Assembly (NCBI RefSeq): GCF_018829635.1
Contig: NZ_JAHKKG010000010.1
Coordinates: 310,001 to 374,000 of the forward strand
Origin: Paractinoplanes bogorensis
GTDB taxonomy: Bacteria; Actinomycetota; Actinomycetes; Mycobacteriales; Micromonosporaceae
Length of the DNA stretch: 64,000 nt
Direction: 5' to 3'
The translations under genes were made by a program, and so were the position numbers. How positions within the stretch are numbered: position 1 is the stretch's first letter; the number at the start of each line of letters is the position of its first letter. This document shows, piece after piece, positions 42,015 to 50,023 of the stretch. A model generated the notes under the pieces. That model was given only the letters and a program-made list of their open reading frames with translations, was not told the origin of the DNA and made no database searches.

Positions 42015-43697
42015 ATGCTCGTCCGTCGCCTCGTCGCCGCCGCCGTGCTCGCCGGCTCGATCGCCGCCTGCCACGCGCCCCCGGCACCACCGCCACCGGC
42101 CGCCGCTCCCCCGGTGACGACCCTTCCCCTGTCCGGCCGCGCGGCGATCGGCGATCTGCTCGCCGACTCGCTCGTACTCGGCACCGCCCGCACCGGCGGA
42201 TACTTCGTCGACCACGCGTGGAGTGTCCGGCAGTCCCCGTTCTCCCTGTACGAGACGGCGTGGCAGTCCCGCTGGCGTCCCACGATCCCGGCCGGGGTCC
42301 AGCGCGACCGGTTGGCCCCGTGGCTCGCGGAGGCCGCCGCCGGCACCCCCGGATCCTCGACGCTGCAACGGATCGGGCAGATCAGCCTGGCCACCGGCAC
42401 CGCCCGCCGGCTCGGCCTGCCGGTGGACGGCGCGCGCGTCGCCGCCGCGCTGGCCGCCCTGCGCCAGGGCGACCGGTACGCGCCCGACCCGGGCACGACG
42501 GCCAACTGGGGCAGCACCGCGGCCGCGGTTAGCGCGATGACCGACGCCCGGCTCCCCGTTCCCGGCCCGATCGTCACGTCGGCGCGAGCCGAGCTCGACC
42601 GGCTCCCCGATCGGCTGCCGCCGGACACCATCGTCGGCACCGCGATCCCGCTCCTCGAGATCGTCACGACCGCCGGGTCGTCCCCGGACTCGGCCCCCCG
42701 GGTCGCCGGGGCGGCCCTGGACGGACTGAACCGCCTGGCCCCGGGCCAGGTCGACGCCGCCTGGCTCGGCGCTCGCCATCAACTGGACGGCGTCCGGGCG
42801 GCGCTCGGTCAGGCACGCGCCCCGATCGGCGCGGCCTACTGCGCCGCGCTGGTCGACCGGGACGGCCACGTGACGCTGCCCGGGGAGACCACGGCCGACA
42901 CCCAAGCCGGCTTCTACGCCCACGAACTCGGGTGCCGGGCGGCCGTGGCGCCGGATCGGCCGTACACGCGCGCGGGCTGGATCTCCGGCGCGGTGAGCGA
43001 CCCGCACGAGTCCCTCGCGGCCACCAACGCCGCTCTGCGCCTCGCGGCCGCGCTCGGCGACGAGAAGAAAGCCGCTTCCGCCGTACGCCCGTCGGTGTCC
43101 ACCCGGTGGCTTCCGCTCCTCGCGCAGCCCGGCCGCAACGGTGGTGGCGTGGACGCCGCCCGGCTGCTCGCCGTCGCGCGGTCGACCGGTGCCCTCTCCC
43201 CCTCGGTCCGTGATCGGGCGGCGGCCGCGCTCACCACCCTGCCCGAGGGGTCGCTGCCCCAGCTGCTGTCGGCCGGCTCGCTGGACTCCGGAATCCGGGT
43301 CCGGGCCGCGCGGGCCGCGCTCGCCGGCTCGGCCCGCCCCGGCGCCGCCGACACGATCGAGACCGCCACGCTGCTCGCCCTGGCCGGTTCCTACCTCGGC
43401 GACCGGGCGCTGACCGGGCGGGGAGCCGAGGTCGCGGCCCGCCTGCAACGCCCGCACCAGGTCTACGCGGCCGGTCCGTGCGCCGCGGAATGCGAGTTCT
43501 CGCCGCTGGCCTCGGCGCTGGGCAACTGGATCAGCCGGACGGCCGAGCCCCCACGGGCCGCATGGGAGCGTCAGAACCTCTGCCAGGGCTACCGGTGCGG
43601 CGGGTCCGGCTCCGACGGCACCACGCTCCAGGAGGTCTACGTCGCGCTGATCTGCGACCGGCCGGGCTGCGGATCTGAGATTCCCTGGATTCTTTAA
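42015..43697 (+). CDS. Large lipoprotein of unknown function
   Basis: 560 residues. GGAGG lies before the ATG. A signal ends at the lipobox SIAAC (Cys19), followed by a Pro/Ala stretch. The body is alpha-helical and Ala/Leu-rich with repeated segments (LAPWLAEAAAGTPG, LGLPVDGARVAAALAALRQG, AATNAALRLAAALGDEKKAA) that look like paired helices, reminiscent of alpha/alpha-toroid proteins; the end is Cys-rich (CAAECEF, CQGYRCGG, CDRPGCG). No catalytic motif was found. It is preceded by a terminator and followed by the S8 protease gene, 71 bp on. Confidence 0.75.
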   Translation: MLVRRLVAAAVLAGSIAACHAPPAPPPPAAAPPVTTLPLSGRAAIGDLLADSLVLGTARTGGYFVDHAWSVRQSPFSLYETAWQSRWRPTIPAGVQRDRLAPWLAEAAAGTPGSSTLQRIGQISLATGTARRLGLPVDGARVAAALAALRQGDRYAPDPGTTANWGSTAAAVSAMTDARLPVPGPIVTSARAELDRLPDRLPPDTIVGTAIPLLEIVTTAGSSPDSAPRVAGAALDGLNRLAPGQVDAAWLGARHQLDGVRAALGQARAPIGAAYCAALVDRDGHVTLPGETTADTQAGFYAHELGCRAAVAPDRPYTRAGWISGAVSDPHESLAATNAALRLAAALGDEKKAASAVRPSVSTRWLPLLAQPGRNGGGVDAARLLAVARSTGALSPSVRDRAAAALTTLPEGSLPQLLSAGSLDSGIRVRAARAALAGSARPGAADTIETATLLALAGSYLGDRALTGRGAEVAARLQRPHQVYAAGPCAAECEFSPLASALGNWISRTAEPPRAAWERQNLCQGYRCGGSGSDGTTLQEVYVALICDRPGCGSEIPWIL

Positions 43698-43768
43698 AGG
43701 TTTCTTCTTGGTTGCGGTGACCTCCCGCCGATGCATTCGCCCGAGCAACTCGAGACGGTGGGGTACGC

Positions 43769-45274
43769 ATGAACAGGATCAAACGGGCCAGTGCCTGGAC
43801 GACAGCTCTGGCCCTGGGGGCCTGGTCGCTCACCGGTGCCGCGGCGCCGGCCGGCGCGGCCGGGTCCACGTCGAACTGGGCCAGCTGGCTCGGCACGACC
43901 GTCACCGGGACGGGCATCACGCTCAAGCACGTCCGTACGGTGATCGGGGCCGACACCGGCGCCTCCGCCTCGCTGACCGGCAAGGGTGTCGGCGTAGCCC
44001 TGATCGACACCGGCGTGGCGCCGGTCAGCGGCCTGCCCGCCGCGCAGATCGTCAACGGGCCCGACCTGTCGCTCGAGTCGCAGGCGCCCGACCTGCGCTA
44101 CCTGGACACGTACGGCCACGGCACGCACATGGCCGGCATCATCGTCGGCAACGACACCGCGACCGGCACCAAGGGGATCGCGCCGGGCGTCAAGCTCACC
44201 TCGATCAAGGTGGGCACGGCCACCGGCGCGGTCGACGTCAGCCAGGTCATCGCGGCCGTCGACTGGGTGGTCGAGCACAAGAACGACGACTCGGCCAACC
44301 CGATCAAGGTCATCAACCTCTCGTACGGCTCCGGTGGCGCACCGAAGACGTGGGCCGACCCGCTCGGGTTCGCCGTCGAGAAGGCCTGGCAGGCGGGCAT
44401 CGTGGTGGTGGCCGCGGCCGGCAACGAGGGCAACAGCGCGGGCACGCTGGCCAACCCGGCGTCGGACGACTGGATCATCACGGTCGGCGCGGCCGACACC
44501 AAGGGCACCGCGAGCGTGGCCGACGACAGCCTGACCACGTTCACCAACCTGGGCAACGGCGGCAAGCAGATCAACCTGCTCGCCCCGGGCGTCTCGATCG
44601 AGTCGTTGCGCGACCCGGGTTCGTACATCGACACCACGTTCCCCACCGCTCGCACCGGTGACACCCTGTTCCGGGGCAGCGGCACCTCGCAGGCCACCGC
44701 GGTCGTCTCGGCCGCCGCGGCGCTGCTGTTCCAGGCCAAGCCGTCGGCCAAGCCCGACGAGATCAAGGACTGGCTGATCAAGGGCTCGACCCGGGTGCCG
44801 AACGGGACCGCGGCCAACCTGGGACTGCAGGAGATCAACGTCAACGGCGCCCTGGCCCGTACGGGTCTGGTGCTCCCGCAGATCTGGACCAAGTCGACCG
44901 GCACCGGCACGCTGGACAGCTCGCGCGGCGACAGCCGGCTGATGATGGACAAGTCCCCGCTCTCCGGCCAGCGCAGCGTCTGGGGCAGCTTCTCCCCCGT
45001 CGCCTGGGCCCCGAAGGCCACCCTGGGCACCTCGTGGTCCGGCGGCGAGTGGATGGGCTACCGGCTGGCCGCCGACGGCTGGACCGGCACCTCGTGGGCC
45101 GGCCGCACGTGGGGCGCGGCGGACTGGTCGAACTCGGCGCCGTGGACGGCCAAGGCCGGCTGGAGCGACCCGTCGTGGTCGGGCCGCCGCTGGACCGGGC
45201 GCTCGTGGACGAGCGGCACATGGTCGAGCCGCTCCTGGTCGAGCGACGACTGGTCGTCGGCCAGCTGGAGTTGA
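43769..45274 (+). CDS. Secreted subtilisin-like serine protease (S8) with tryptophan-pentad tail
   Basis: 501 residues. A Sec signal ends near APAGAAGS. The triad is Asp80 (ALIDTG), His117 (YGHGTHMAG) and Ser307 (GSGTSQATA), with the oxyanion Asn in AAAGNEG. No clear prodomain is present beyond about 40 residues. From about residue 440 the tail is a run of pentads beginning with Trp-Ser or Trp-Thr, ending WSSRSWSSDDWSSASWS. Such tails are seen in some actinobacterial subtilases and may bind the cell surface or act at secretion. The gene is monocistronic, with a hairpin right after the stop. Confidence 0.92.
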   Translation: MNRIKRASAWTTALALGAWSLTGAAAPAGAAGSTSNWASWLGTTVTGTGITLKHVRTVIGADTGASASLTGKGVGVALIDTGVAPVSGLPAAQIVNGPDLSLESQAPDLRYLDTYGHGTHMAGIIVGNDTATGTKGIAPGVKLTSIKVGTATGAVDVSQVIAAVDWVVEHKNDDSANPIKVINLSYGSGGAPKTWADPLGFAVEKAWQAGIVVVAAAGNEGNSAGTLANPASDDWIITVGAADTKGTASVADDSLTTFTNLGNGGKQINLLAPGVSIESLRDPGSYIDTTFPTARTGDTLFRGSGTSQATAVVSAAAALLFQAKPSAKPDEIKDWLIKGSTRVPNGTAANLGLQEINVNGALARTGLVLPQIWTKSTGTGTLDSSRGDSRLMMDKSPLSGQRSVWGSFSPVAWAPKATLGTSWSGGEWMGYRLAADGWTGTSWAGRTWGAADWSNSAPWTAKAGWSDPSWSGRRWTGRSWTSGTWSSRSWSSDDWSSASWS

Positions 45275-45279
45275 TGTAT

Positions 45280-45312
45280 CCGCCGGGCCGGGCCCTCAAC
45301 CCGGTCCGGCGG
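45280..45312 (+). terminator. Hairpin after the S8 protease gene
   Basis: CCGCCGGGCCGGG (45280-45292) and CCCGGTCCGGCGG (45300-45312) pair over 13 bp with one G-U in the RNA and a 7-base loop, starting 6 bp past the stop. Confidence 0.7.
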
Positions 45313-45356
45313 CTGCCGATCTGAGTGAGGCGAGCCGACGACGAGGAGAGCCGCTG

Positions 45357-47786
45357 ATGCTGGGGGCCCGGTCCGCCGTCCGCACCTGGCTGCTGTCGTG
45401 CACGCTCCTGGCGGCCACCGCGGCGGTCACCGCCTACTGGACCGTCCGGCACCCACACCCGTACGCGGGAAGCCTGGGTCTGCTCCTGGCCGTCACGGTG
45501 CTCTTCGCGCTGGCCGAGCGGTTCAACGTGACTTTTCCCGTACGCCGCGGGTCGCACACGATCAACCTCAGTGAGATCCCGCTGGTGCTCGGGCTGATCG
45601 CCCTCGGCCCGGTCGCGCTCGTGCTGGTGCGCCTGGCCGGTGGTCTGGCCGGGATGGCGGTCTTCGGTCACCAGCGCGGCCGCAAACTCGCCTTCAACAC
45701 CGCCCTCTACGGTGCTCAGGCCGCCGCCGCCGGGCTCACCTTCCACCTGATCGCCGGGTCGGGTGACCCGCTCGGACCGCGCGGGTGGCTGGCCTGCTTC
45801 GCCGCCGCCTTCGTGGCCGACCTGCTCTCGGTCGTGCTGATCAGCGCCGTGATCGCCATCAACGACGACACCGAGGAGTGGCGCCGGCTGCTCAGCGCCG
45901 ATCTGCGCGACGTGCTGCAGATGCCGCTGGTCGTCGTCACCACCGCGCTCGGCCTGATCACCGCCATCGTGGTCCGCGACCAGCTCGCGGCGGCGGCCCT
46001 GCTCGGCATCCTGAGCTTCGCCATCTTCCGGGTCTTCCAGCGCTACGCCCAGCAGACCCAGGGGCACGAGCAGGTCGAGGCGCTCTACCGCTTCACCCGG
46101 GCGGTCAGCGGCTCGAACGACGCCACCACGGTCGCCCACGAGGTGCTGACCCAGGTACGCGACCTGGTGCGGGGCGAGACGGCCGAGCTGATCCTGCCCG
46201 ACGCCACCCGCATGGTGCTCAGCGGCCAGGACACGTTCCGGGTATTGCCCCCTCTTCAGAGCGACGACTGGTGGCAGGCCGTCCGCGACGGCGAATCGAT
46301 ACTGCGGCCCGAATCGATGGCGGTGCCGGTCGCGCTCGGTGACGCCACCGCCGTGCTGGCCGTGTCCGGCGCGATGGCCGACATCGAGGAGTTCGACGCC
46401 GGGCATCTGCGGCTGCTGGAAGCGCTCGTCGCCCACGCGGGCGTCGCCCTGACCAACGCCCGGCTGGTGCAGGAGCTCAGCCACAGCGCCCGGCACGACG
46501 CCCTGACCGGCCTGCCCAACCGCCGTCAGCTGCTGGCCGAGCTGCGCGCGGCGGCCGGACACGGTCAGGTCGGCGTGCTGCTGTTCGACCTCGACCGGTT
46601 CAAGGACATCAACGACGCGCTCGGGCACAGCATCGGCGACGACGTGCTGCGCGAGGTCGGCCGGCGGGTCCAGGAGCGGTTCGGCGACCGGGCCACCGTG
46701 GCGCGGCTCGGCGGTGACGAGTTCGCCCTGCTGATCACCCGCGCCTCCTCGTTGGAGGACGTGCTCGCCGTCGCCACCGAACTGCACGACACGCTGGCCG
46801 GGCTGACCGCGGTCTCCGGGCTCGCCCTGACCACCCAGGCCAGCATCGGCGTCTGCGTGTCGCCCCGGCACGGCACCGACCCCGACCGGCTGCTGCAGCG
46901 GGCCGACGTCGCGATGTATGTGGCGAAGCAGTCCCGTACGGGCGTGCACGTCTACGAAAGCGCGGACGACGAGGACACCCCACGGCGCCTGGCCCTGCTC
47001 ACCGACCTGCGCAGCGCGGTCGAGAGCGGCGCGGTGCGGGTGGCTTACCAGCCCAAGGTCGACCCGGTGACCGGGCGGGTGCTCGGGGCCGAGGCGCTGG
47101 CCCGATGGACGCGGCCCGACGGTCCGGTGCGGCCCGACGAGTTCATCCCGCTGGCCGAGCGGTCGGGCCTGATCACACCGCTGACCGAGCACATCCTGGA
47201 CACCGCGCTGGCCGGCTGTGCGTCGTGGCGGCGGGCCGGGCACGACCTGTCGGTCGCGGTCAACCTGTCGCCGCAGATGCTGACCGGCCAGACCGGCGTC
47301 CGCGAGATGGTGGAACGCGCGTTGCGCCGCCACGGCGTGCCGGCCGAAGCCCTGACCCTGGAGATCACGGAGGGCGGCCTGATCGCCGACCCGGTCAACG
47401 GCGTCCGGGTGCTGCACGCCCTGCGCGGCCTCGGCGTCCGCCTGTCGATCGACGACTTCGGCACCGGCCACTCGTCGCTGAGCCGGCTGACCGACCTGCC
47501 CGTGCAGGAACTGAAGATCGACCGGAGCTTCGTCCGCGACATCACCCAGCACCGCACCCGGCAGACCGTCACGATGGCCGCCCGTCAGCTGGGCCACGCC
47601 CTCGGCCTGCACGTGGTGGCCGAGGGCGCCGAGACCCAGGAGGAGTTCGACTACCTGCGCGACCTGGGCTGCGACTCGATCCAGGGCTACTTCGTCGCGC
47701 GCCCGCTCGACCCGGCCGACTTCCTGACCTGGCTGGCCGAAGACGCGGCTTACGGCTTGGCGCCGGCTCACCCGCACGCCGGCTGA
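45357..47786 (+). CDS. Membrane-bound GGDEF-EAL protein (c-di-GMP turnover)
   Basis: 809 residues. GAGGAG precedes the ATG at a normal distance. The first 225 residues hold about seven membrane helices (MASE-like sensor), then a GAF-like region (about 240-375), a diguanylate cyclase domain with intact GGDEF at 452-456 (LGGDEFALL), and a phosphodiesterase domain with EAL at 579-581, NLSPQML, LEITEGG, DDFGTGHSSL, KIDRSFV and EGAETQEE. Both active sites look complete, so it may make or break c-di-GMP depending on its signal. No RxxD feedback site is seen five residues before GGDEF. Confidence 0.95.
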   Translation: MLGARSAVRTWLLSCTLLAATAAVTAYWTVRHPHPYAGSLGLLLAVTVLFALAERFNVTFPVRRGSHTINLSEIPLVLGLIALGPVALVLVRLAGGLAGMAVFGHQRGRKLAFNTALYGAQAAAAGLTFHLIAGSGDPLGPRGWLACFAAAFVADLLSVVLISAVIAINDDTEEWRRLLSADLRDVLQMPLVVVTTALGLITAIVVRDQLAAAALLGILSFAIFRVFQRYAQQTQGHEQVEALYRFTRAVSGSNDATTVAHEVLTQVRDLVRGETAELILPDATRMVLSGQDTFRVLPPLQSDDWWQAVRDGESILRPESMAVPVALGDATAVLAVSGAMADIEEFDAGHLRLLEALVAHAGVALTNARLVQELSHSARHDALTGLPNRRQLLAELRAAAGHGQVGVLLFDLDRFKDINDALGHSIGDDVLREVGRRVQERFGDRATVARLGGDEFALLITRASSLEDVLAVATELHDTLAGLTAVSGLALTTQASIGVCVSPRHGTDPDRLLQRADVAMYVAKQSRTGVHVYESADDEDTPRRLALLTDLRSAVESGAVRVAYQPKVDPVTGRVLGAEALARWTRPDGPVRPDEFIPLAERSGLITPLTEHILDTALAGCASWRRAGHDLSVAVNLSPQMLTGQTGVREMVERALRRHGVPAEALTLEITEGGLIADPVNGVRVLHALRGLGVRLSIDDFGTGHSSLSRLTDLPVQELKIDRSFVRDITQHRTRQTVTMAARQLGHALGLHVVAEGAETQEEFDYLRDLGCDSIQGYFVARPLDPADFLTWLAEDAAYGLAPAHPHAG

Positions 47787-47896
47787 CCGTTGCCGGTCGC
47801 GGATGCGGCACGGATGTCTCGAAACTGTTGACAAAGTTAACTGTATTGACGTTCGCTGATGGGACGATGCTCCTAATCCCCCCAGAAGGGAGCGAC

Positions 47897-48628
47897 ATGA
47901 GCCTGAGAAGAAGACTGTCCGCGCTCGCGGCCGCCGTCCTCATTGCTCCGCTCGTCGCCGTCATTGCCCCCGCGAGCCCGGCCAGCGCCCATGGCTGGAT
48001 CACCAGTCCCCCGAGCCGTCAGGACCAGTGCGCCACCGGCGCGGTCGCCAACTGCGGCACCATCCAGTACGAACCCCAGAGCGTCGAGGCGCCCAAGGGT
48101 TCGATGAGCTGCAGCGGCGGCAGCTCGTACACCGTGCTCAACGACGACAACAAGGGCTGGCGGGTCACCTCGATCGGCAGCTCGGCCTCGTTCACCTGGC
48201 GCAACACGGCCATGCACCGCACGCTCAACTGGCAGTACTACGTGGACGGTCGCCTGCACCAGACGTTCACCAACGGCAACGCGCAGCCGCCGCAGACGCT
48301 CAGCCACCAGCTGACCGGTCTGCCCAGCGGAAAGCACAAGATCCTCGCCGTCTGGAACATCTACGACACCGCGATGGCGTTCTACTCGTGCGTCGACGTC
48401 AACGTGAGCGGTGGCGGGACCACCAACCCGCCGACCACCCCGCCCACGAACCCGCCGACCGACCCGCCCGCCACGTGCGGGTCGGCGTGGAGCGCTTCGG
48501 CGGTCTACACCGGCGGCATGAACGTCTCGCACAAGGGCCGGGCCTACACCGCGCGCTGGTGGACCCAGGGCGAGGAGCCGGGCACCACCGGCGAGTGGGG
48601 CGCCTGGCAGGACAAGGGCGCCTGCTGA
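47897..48628 (+). CDS. Lytic polysaccharide monooxygenase (AA10) with CBM5/12 chitin-binding domain
   Basis: 243 residues. AAGGGAG precedes the ATG. The signal ends PASA before His32, which becomes the N-terminal copper ligand (HGWITSPPSR); the second ligand is His107 (NTAMHRTLNW), and AFYSCVDV gives the axial aromatic residue. A Thr/Pro linker (residues about 170-190) joins a C-terminal CBM5/12 (WSASAVYTGGMNVSHKG...ARWWTQGEEPG...WQDKGAC). It oxidatively cuts chitin outside the cell and needs copper, which links it to the copper operon at 57904. An AT-rich stretch with TTGACA at about 47828 lies upstream. Confidence 0.95.
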   Translation: MSLRRRLSALAAAVLIAPLVAVIAPASPASAHGWITSPPSRQDQCATGAVANCGTIQYEPQSVEAPKGSMSCSGGSSYTVLNDDNKGWRVTSIGSSASFTWRNTAMHRTLNWQYYVDGRLHQTFTNGNAQPPQTLSHQLTGLPSGKHKILAVWNIYDTAMAFYSCVDVNVSGGGTTNPPTTPPTNPPTDPPATCGSAWSASAVYTGGMNVSHKGRAYTARWWTQGEEPGTTGEWGAWQDKGAC

Positions 48629-48647
48629 TTTTCCCGTACGGGTCAAC

Positions 48648-48680
48648 GCCGCCCGACCCGCAGTCCGCGGGCCGGGCGGC
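48648..48680 (+). terminator. Hairpin after the LPMO gene
   Basis: GCCGCCCGACCCGC (48648-48661) and GCGGGCCGGGCGGC (48667-48680) pair with one mismatch around a 5-base loop, 20 bp past the stop. The right arm is repeated in part near 48718-48733. Confidence 0.65.
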
Positions 48681-48754
48681 ACCACCCCGCACCACCCCGC
48701 CGTCCGGCCCGGGTCCCCAGCGGGCCGGGCGGCATCCACCCCGAGCGGAGTCCG

Positions 48755-49588
48755 ATGACACCTCGCCGCCTCACCGTCGCCGCCCTGGCCGCCGTCACCC
48801 TCTCGGCCTGCTCGGGCCCGGCCCCGGTCTCCGCACCCGCACCCGTTTCCGCGCCACCACCGGCCCCGTCGGCCGCCGCACATCATCACGGCCAGAGCGC
48901 CGGCCCCGCCCCTTCGGGCGCGCCCGGCGGCACGATCGTCGTGCACGCGGCCGATCCGTTGCGTGACACGCTGACCCGGCTGGTCCCCAAGTTCGAGGAG
49001 GCGTTCCCCGGCGCCCGGGTGAGCGTCGAATACGGCGCCGGCCTCGAACACGCCCAGCACATCCTGCACGGCATGCCGGTCGACGTGTTCGTGTCGGCCG
49101 ACGAGGCCGCCACCGGCATGGTCACCGCCGCGCACGACCGCGGCACCCCGGTCGTCGTCGCGCGCAATCCGATCGTGATCGCCCTTCCCCGTACGGGCGA
49201 ACGGGTCGCCGCCGTCGGTGACCTCGCGCAGGCGCGGGTGGCTCTGTGCGCCGAGGCCACCCCGTGCGGCAGCGGCAGCCGCGCCGCCCTCGAGGCCGCC
49301 GCCGTGGTCGTCCGGCAGCCGACCGTCGAACCCGACGCGGCCAGCGCGCTGGCCCAGGTCAGCTCCGGCGCCGCTGACGCCGCCCTGGTCTACCGCACCG
49401 ACGTCGTCACGGCGGGCGGCGGCCTGCGGGCGGTCGACTTCACCGCGGCCACCAGCCGGGCCGATCAGTACACCGCGATCCGCCCCACCACCGGCGTCAA
49501 CCGGGTGGGCGCGGACGCGTTCGTGTCGTTCCTGAGTTCCGCCCTGGCCCGCCACGTCTTCGCCGACGCCGGCCTGTCCCCCGCCTGA
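48755..49588 (+). CDS. modA: Molybdate-type ABC solute-binding lipoprotein, no permease nearby
   Basis: 277 residues. The lipobox is LSAC (Cys19), followed by a Pro/Ala linker with AAAHHHGQ. The ModA pattern is clear: VSVEYGAGLEHAQHI, MPVDVFVSADEAA, ARNPIVIALPRTGE, ALCAEATPCGSGS and SGAADAALVYRTDV. It binds an oxyanion outside the membrane. No modB or modC gene is next to it; the other components must lie elsewhere, or the protein has another role. It is convergent with the small membrane protein gene. Confidence 0.85.
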   Translation: MTPRRLTVAALAAVTLSACSGPAPVSAPAPVSAPPPAPSAAAHHHGQSAGPAPSGAPGGTIVVHAADPLRDTLTRLVPKFEEAFPGARVSVEYGAGLEHAQHILHGMPVDVFVSADEAATGMVTAAHDRGTPVVVARNPIVIALPRTGERVAAVGDLAQARVALCAEATPCGSGSRAALEAAAVVVRQPTVEPDAASALAQVSSGAADAALVYRTDVVTAGGGLRAVDFTAATSRADQYTAIRPTTGVNRVGADAFVSFLSSALARHVFADAGLSPA

Positions 49589-49604
49589 ACCAGCAGCGCG
49601 CGCG

Positions 49605-49970
49605 TCAGAACGCCGCGGCCAGTGCCGCCCCACCGCCGACCGCCAGGCCGTAGGCCGGGATCAGCAGCACGGGCCAGGGGATCGGGCGCGGGAACAACAC
49701 CCGGTAGTGGAATCGCCAGTCGCGGTACTCGGGCATGCCCTCGGTGCCGGGCAGCACCATGATGCGCGGCTGGAGGCGGCAGAACACCAGCCAGTCGACC
49801 ACCACCAGGTCGAAGACGTGCAGCACGGTGAACACGGCCGCCCCGAAGACGAAGCCCGGCCAGAAACCCGCGTCGCCGCCCAGCTGCCGCTGCAGGCTGA
49901 GTACCCCGGACACCCCGATGCCGGCGATCAGCACGGCCATGAGCACGCTCATCACGCGGCCCGTGGCCAC
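49605..49970 (-). CDS. Small membrane protein of unknown function
   Basis: 121 residues from a GTG at 49970. Three hydrophobic segments are visible (VLMAVLIAGIGVSGVLSL, FVFGAAVFTVLHVFDLVVVDWLVF, and WPVLLIPAYGLAVGGGAALAAA), with a soluble loop GTEGMPEYRDWRFHYRVLF between the last two. No family recognised. It is divergent from the methyltransferase-hydrolase gene; the iron-box-like palindrome lies in the 53-bp gap. Confidence 0.7.
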   Translation of the reverse strand: MATGRVMSVLMAVLIAGIGVSGVLSLQRQLGGDAGFWPGFVFGAAVFTVLHVFDLVVVDWLVFCRLQPRIMVLPGTEGMPEYRDWRFHYRVLFPRPIPWPVLLIPAYGLAVGGGAALAAAF

Positions 49971-50001
49971 GCCGCGCGGACTCTTCGGGCCGTAGGTCGC
50001 G

Positions 50002-50019
50002 AGTTAGGCTAGCCTAACT
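50002..50019. promoter_or_regulatory. Iron-dependent repressor box-like palindrome
   Basis: AGTTAGGCTAGCCTAACT is a perfect 18-bp palindrome. Its core TTAGGCTAGCCTAA resembles one side of the DtxR/IdeR/DmdR box (TTAGGTTAGGCTAACCTAA type), differing by one base over 14. It ends 4 bp before the start codon of the fusion gene, a position where a bound repressor would block transcription or ribosome access. Iron control is inferred. Confidence 0.7.
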
Positions 50020-50023
50020 TTCC

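Noticed and set aside
44841..47834. Minus-strand frame of almost 1000 codons opposite the S8 protease end and the GGDEF-EAL gene
   Set aside because: Low-complexity composition and no motif; the plus strand has intact GGDEF and EAL sites.
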